In this document: piece after piece, positions 59,230 through 64,000 of the stretch
Layout: the number at the start of each line of letters is the position of its first letter
Position numbering within the stretch: the stretch's first letter is position 1
Assembly: GCA_003255065.1 (NCBI GenBank)
Contig: QAOA01006205.1
Coordinates: 62,001-126,000, forward strand
DNA: 64,000 nucleotides
Direction of reading: 5' to 3'
Source of the DNA: Cercis canadensis
Lineage: Eukaryota; Streptophyta; Magnoliopsida; Fabales; Fabaceae
The notes under the pieces: generated by a model
What the model was told of the DNA's origin: nothing
The model's database searches: none
The model's input: only the letters and a program-made list of their open reading frames with translations
Program-made: the position numbers and the translations under genes

Positions 59230-59235
59230 TTTATA
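59230..59235 (-). promoter_or_regulatory. TATA box of the RNase T2 pseudogene
   Basis: The minus strand reads ggctataaaaccc, 54 bases before the start codon at 59176. It is a textbook plant TATA box with a short leader, consistent with descent from a genuine gene with its own promoter rather than a retrocopy. Confidence 0.6.
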
Positions 59236-59239
59236 GCCA

Positions 59240-60097
59240 TTTCCTATATGGGTGCTTTTGTAATTTCATTATCTTGAAAGAATGGAATTTCACTTACATG
59301 AGTAATTACATTTAATTTCTTGTTGATCTGATGCTTCATAGTATCCATGAACATCCCAATTTAATGTGATTTTTCACAGTATTATTCATTAACTACTAAT
59401 AGAAAATGGCTTTGTCTATATAGGATCATATAAGGTTGATTTATAAGATACTTTTCTTTTTGTCATGGGTATAACTATTGATTTTCAAAATTTTACCAAA
59501 TAGTAATATCCAAAAGTTTACTTTTTAATGTCCTTAATTATTGGTTAACAATTAATTATTACGACTTTAATATTGTGCTGACAATGTACTCTTTATAAAA
59601 ATAAATTTTATTATACAAAAGAAATAATAAAAAGAAGTACTTGTAGCCCAAATTCCACAATGATTTAGATGGCCCAAAAAGCCATTAAATGGAAGGAACA
59701 TGGCCATGCATATAAATGTTGAAGGGTCATGTGAATATTTGAGAGCTGAAGGGCGTTTTCGCACAACTATACATATGGTCTCAATTAATAATTTATACAA
59801 GAAGAATAATGTATTAAGTAATTAAGTATGTACTTCTAATAAAAAAAAAGTATGTAATGGACCCCGAGGAAGAGTTCAAGTGGTTAATTATGCATCAAGC
59901 CTTTAAGGTTTAGGAAGGTTTTCAGGATTCAAGATCAAATCCTGGTGTACTTGCTTTATTGGTTGTAGTGTTATTATTAACGACTTAAATGTTTGTGTTT
60001 TTTCATATGAAAGTTTCTTGAAAAAGATGTGTAAATATATATTGTAATATAAATATTCTCTATCTAACAAAAAAAAAATAAAAATAGTATATACTAT
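59240..60097. other. Intergenic, no gene recognised
   Basis: AT-rich sequence upstream of the RNase T2 remnant and before the CACTA terminus. No coding region or repeat could be assigned. Confidence 0.5.
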
Positions 60098-60330
60098 CAC
60101 TACAAGAAAATTCTTGGATTCCAACAAAAATTTTCTGTTGGAATTTCAAATTCCAACGGAAAATGGATTGTTGGAGAAATAGCCATTAAAATTGAAAAAT
60201 TCAAACAAAACAGCAATTTCAACAGAAATTCCAATAAAAATTTACTATTGGAATTCGGGTAAGAAAAAAAATTTCAACAGAAAAATACTGTTGGAATTAA
60301 AAAAAAATTCCAACAGAAATTTATATTTAT
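60098..60330 (+). mobile_element. CACTA-type terminus with subterminal repeats
   Basis: Starts cactacaagaaaattctt at 60098, the canonical CACTA/En-Spm end. The next 230 bases carry at least six copies of a motif near ttccaacagaaa in both orientations (60119-60320), the arrangement that the element-encoded TNPA-like protein binds in En/Spm. It shares the motif with the opposite-facing terminus at 46931-47137, so both belong to one family. The far end of this element is not identified and may lie beyond the window. Confidence 0.75.
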
Positions 60331-60571
60331 TATTATTATTTTAATTTTTTGTTTGGAATATTTTAAAAATACTCATTTTAAGATTTCTACGTAATACGGT
60401 TGAAATTTTTTTTAACTCCTTTGTTCCAAACAATTTTTTGTATAGGCCTCTACACAATCAATTTTGTTACATGTTTGCACAATATGAGACAAAAAAGGAA
60501 TATTCATATGCCATAATATGATTATCAAGGATCTTATGCCATCCTGAGAACGATTGAATTATCATCTGCAA

Positions 60572-60833
60572 TTATATACAACATCCAAAATTATGTGCAT
60601 ACATCATTTTCAGACCAGGTGTTAAGTAGACTATGGCATACTTTGCCACAATTATACAAATTTGCGTTGAGCCGAAGACCACCAAAGTGGTAGTAGGACT
60701 TGCTACTGGGAAAGAAAACATCGAAAAAGAAGAGTCCATCATGATAAGGAGTTCCTTCCGCTCCAATAATTACAGCCCTTAGCATATCCATCTTTGATTC
60801 GTACACTTTGACAAATATTATATTTGATGACAA
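60572..60833 (-). pseudogene. UBC23/24/25-type E2 ubiquitin-conjugating enzyme fragment
   Basis: Minus strand from 60833: IIFVKVYESKMDMLRAVIIG, GTPYHDGLFFFDVFFPSS, then YYHFGGLRLNANLYNCGKVC and HSLLNTW. This is the core of the large plant E2s of the PHO2/UBC24 group, with the catalytic cysteine place (GKVC-x-SLLNTW) present. The usual YPxxPP segment between PSS and YYH is missing, and the sequence stops after NTWSEN where the family continues for more than 40 residues. It is therefore a fragment of one or two exons. It lies about 470 bases inside the CACTA terminus at 60098, which raises the possibility that the element captured it. Confidence 0.78.
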
Positions 60834-61872
60834 TCAAAGAAAAGGGGTTAAAGGAAACGAGAAAAATTGTGCAAAAAATTAAGTGAAGGATTGCACATTA
60901 TGATGAAGATCACCATAACCATCAAAGTAACAAAGGATTGCACATTAACAGTTTCTATAAATAGGATAAAATAACCTCATGAAACAAAAAGCTGTAAAAT
61001 GAAAGAAACACATCAAAATAGTAACGCAATCCAGTCCCATGAATAACTACTGAATCCCTCTAAAATTCTTAAAGTAGATTGCCATAATATTAACATCAAA
61101 GCTGAAAAATGCTGACCTTAGATGAAACAGTATAAACAAATTCTTAAAAATCCCAACATGGCAGAAGAGAGGTCATGTTATCTAAGACATGAACTTGGGA
61201 TGATGAGTTTGTCCTAGGCTCAACATGCATACTGCATATTCATGACATATCATAAATTTCCATGATCTTGAGGACTAAAGTCTCTCGTCAAATTATTTGA
61301 AATTTGTGAGCTAATAAGTTTGCTGAGACTACATTGATTTTTGCACCAAAGCTGGTTTGCAAGCTAGTTCTCATATTCTCTCATGTTGTTTATATGAAAT
61401 CAAGTTGATTCTCTAAAGTTTGGGCTTCTTTGTTAAAAGCTGGATCATTGTTAAAATGAATTGGGCGTGTTTATTTGATAAAGCTAGATTTGTTTTAAAT
61501 CCATATGGGTTTTTCTCTCATGGGCCTCTGTGTTTTTGCTAATCCATTAAGCCAAAACACCCCATTTCATTAAAACCCTTCTTTCTCACCTATGTAAAAT
61601 GGTGCGTAGAAGCAGTTGACCCTTTAGTTTCCTAAACCTTCTTCTTTCTTAAACCAGTTATGCAGAATCCCTAGAATTGTTCCATTAACCCCATTACTGA
61701 GCTCTCTCTCTCTCCTAAATTCTTGCAACTCTCCTTGAACAATTTTCAATTAAACCTATAAACTGCCTTTAACCTCTCTAAACTTGTCCATAAAGCAAGT
61801 TACAAAGATACTACCATTGTTATTTTAGAGTCTTCTTCCTCATAAAAGACTACTAATTCTTTCTAGCAAGCT
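60834..61872. other. Non-coding stretch before the plant transposon protein
   Basis: AT-rich sequence; 61560-61870 is pyrimidine-rich and may be the leader of the following gene. No feature was recognised. Confidence 0.45.
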
Positions 61873-62899
61873 ATGCAGAGAAGTACCAAGGTTGGTTGTC
61901 CAAGTGCCAAGGGCAAGGAGCCCGTGCATGCAGATCAAGATATTCCCATTGCTGACCCACACGAAGCTCAGACAAGACCAAATGAAGAGGAGGAAGAACT
62001 GGTTCCTCTCAAGTCTGTTGGATGCTTCAAGCTTTTAGAGGGACCACCTACAGTGCTATATCTGAGTTGGCATGAATATGTGACCCCTGTTCCAAAAATC
62101 CATCCCTTCACTCCTTTTGACTCTCTTGACAGACCAGAGGCAATTCTCATTGAAACCAGCACTCCAAAAGTTGTAAAGACCAATATGATAGCCTACAAAC
62201 AAGTTTTTGTGCCTAAGATGCTCCATATCGAGCTCTAGGATATATTTTCCAATCTAGGGAGATTGAGAAGCTTTTCCAAAGAAAATTCTTTTTGAGGAAG
62301 GTCATACCAGGTTCTATTGTAAAGTGGATAGAACATATAGAGACAACCAAGGTCATTAATGAAGTAGTTGCTGCTATGGGTTGGAAGCAGCTTCTGAAAA
62401 TCGAAGAATCAATTTTGCTTCAATTGGTAAAGTTATTCTATGGTCACCTTCAACCCCTTAAGGGTTTAGTTTCTAGTAGCATTTGTTTGAAAACCTATAT
62501 AGCTAGAGTAGACATATTGTTGAATGAAAACTTATTTGAGCAATTGTTTGAGGTGCTTGCTGAGGGAGATGAGAGGTATATCCATAAGACACAACCTAAT
62601 TTTGTGCCATTTGCTGAAGTTATGCACTCTATGTGATTTTCCTGAGAACATGGATGGGAGTGTACCCTCTATCCATTGCATGAATTTTGTGACTAGAACC
62701 TTAGCCAAGTTTATAACCACCAACTTTTTTGCCAAGGCTGGTAGCCAATCTGAGTTCTTTTCCTCTAATCTTCAACTTCTTTGCCACATCAAGAACAAGT
62801 TTCCTTTTAACCTACCTAAGCTGATTCTCAATACCATGGCATAGACTGTTGGAGGGACCCGAGAGAAAGCCAGCTTACCATATGGCATGCTAATTTCCA

Positions 62900-62954
<55 letters not shown>

Positions 62955-63387
62955 TGTGAATATGACACAATTCAAGGATGAACCCCTGCCAAGTCACCTG
63001 GTCATTAGTCAACCTCTCACTAGGTTTATCCCTCAAGAGGATTCTAGCAGCCCTTCTCTTGTCAAGCAATCTTCTTGATCTAAGTGCAAAGCAACTGCCT
63101 CCTCAGCTACTTCTAAATCTCAGGAAACTGGTTATGGTAAGAAACTAGTAGCAACTTCTTAAGATGTGGATTATACTCAGTGGTTGAAGGATATCAACCC
63201 TACTGAGTTGGCAAACCAAATGGGTCAAAGGTTGAACCACCAGCAGAGCCAACTTATCCAATTCTCAACCTGGCTTGCTGCTATGGATGTTGTAATGGCT
63301 GAGCTTAAGCTCAAACTAGCTACAATTGAAGAAAGGCTTACTAATGCAAAGATGATGCTTGCTACTTTAAAGCCTTCTTCAAGCTGA
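61873..63387 (+). pseudogene. Putative plant transposon protein, broken
   Basis: Reading starts MQRSTKVGCPSAKGKEPVHA at 61873 with an acidic, proline-rich N-terminus. A helical region follows at 62292-62636 (KVIPGSIVKWIEHIETTKVI and HLQPLKGLVSSSICLKTYIA), then PYGMLISRI just before a long (AT)n run, and a C-terminal coiled-coil reading at 63166-63387 (NQMGQRLNHQQSQLIQFSTW). This resembles the family annotated as putative plant transposon protein, whose parent element class is unsettled. It is broken several times and treated here as a fossil. A purine-rich tract (gacaaagggggaaaatattg) lies downstream at 63592-63611, as beside some LTR elements, but no LTR pair was found. Confidence 0.55.
62900..62951. 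repeat. (AT)n microsatellite
   Basis: About 26 uninterrupted AT dinucleotides within the transposon-protein remnant. Likely to vary in length between individuals. Confidence 0.95.
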
Positions 63388-64000
63388 TTTGTCTATGCTA
63401 CTATTTCTCTAAGTTGTTATCTCTTGGATTTTATTATTTTGTCTTGACTTTTAGTCCTCTAGGTTTGTAATTTTAAACATTTAACATTTGCATCTTCTTG
63501 AATGTGTTTCTGCTTATAAACTGTTTACTAAGCCTTCTACAGGAACCAATTTCATTGGTATCAGCTTCTCTCCTCCCAGTCCTTTTTATATGACAAAGGG
63601 GGAAAATATTGAAAAATAGCCTTGCTTATCACTAACTTTAATATTTTTGTTCAAGTGTTTATTCTAAGTGAACATGTTAAGTGATAATCTTGGGTCTAAA
63701 GCATAACCAGTTTCCTAGTTTAAAGAACTAGCTTGAAGTTCAAGAACTGGATATACTTGCTGATATGAAAGCCTCAAAATTCGTGGACCAACCAAGGCTG
63801 AAGTCCAATCCATCTAGACCAGTTACTGGACTTCAGAGACATTGGAAGGAAGCCCATTAGAGGAATTTGAATTAGAGAGAATTCATCAACAAGAAAGGAA
63901 ATAAGTGCTATATAAGGAAGTTATTTGAAAATATGAGATTATTTCTTAATTAAAGATAGATATGATCTCAAATTTGGTCATGAAGGCCTCAAATCAAACA
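63388..64000. other. Right edge of window, no gene recognised
   Basis: AT-rich sequence after the transposon protein, containing the purine tract noted there. It may be untranslated or terminal sequence of that element, but it runs off the window. Confidence 0.4.

Noticed and set aside
62772-63078. Open readings made of IY repeats on both strands
   Set aside because: Translation of the (AT)n microsatellite, not coding.
1-64000. tRNA, rRNA, CRISPR or bacterial-type operons
   Set aside because: Looked for and not seen; gene structure and repeats are plainly those of a plant nuclear genome.

Overview
The window is nuclear DNA from a eudicot plant: AT-rich and intron-rich, with GT-AG introns, plant-type transposons throughout and two conserved single-copy plant genes. 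The species cannot be fixed from the sequence. No rRNA, tRNA or CRISPR was recognised.

Layout. 1-6631: a Mutator-like element (MULE-1) on the minus strand, decayed and cut by the left window edge, with its 5' terminal inverted repeat (TIR) at about 6480-6631. It has landed inside an older MULE (MULE-2, 6632-about 11585, plus strand). MULE-2 carries a MuDR-type transposase, two related small coiled-coil ORFs, a chimeric ORF ending in a LINE-endonuclease-like segment, and the first exon of a plant mobile domain (PMD) gene. 11876-33782: MLH1, a mismatch-repair ATPase, with 16 coding exons that join in frame to 739 residues. Its introns hold a broken Ty1/Copia retrotransposon, a LINE tail and small palindromic elements. 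34.8-39.9 kb: decayed material, including a Copia fragment, a dead LEC1-type NF-YB gene and a DEK_C-domain gene remnant. 39882-46563: MULE-3, with near-complete TIRs and 9-bp target duplications, inserted in the tail of the DEK_C remnant. It carries a transposase and a convergent PMD gene, and is itself hit by a 535-bp hAT-type element with a perfect 8-bp duplication. 46.9-47.9 kb: a CACTA terminus abutting an L1 LINE reverse-transcriptase remnant. 49115-50412: a 1.3-kb MULE with roughly 200-bp TIRs. 50700-56496: an intact RNF170-like RING E3 ligase gene (5 exons, 187 aa) with LINE pieces in intron 2. 57.8-59.2 kb (minus): a dead RNase T2 gene split by a 375-bp MULE-type MITE. 60.1-64.0 kb: a CACTA terminus, a UBC23/24/25-type E2 fragment, and a putative plant transposon protein.

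Only MLH1 and the RNF170-like gene look like working host genes. MLH1 acts in DNA mismatch repair and meiotic crossover. The RNF170-like protein is probably an ER-membrane ubiquitin ligase. There is no sign that the two work together. The main interest is the layered transposon history: the PMD-carrying MULE family with its companion ORFs, several gene fragments, and two MULEs that each stop about 290 bp upstream of a housekeeping-gene start codon.
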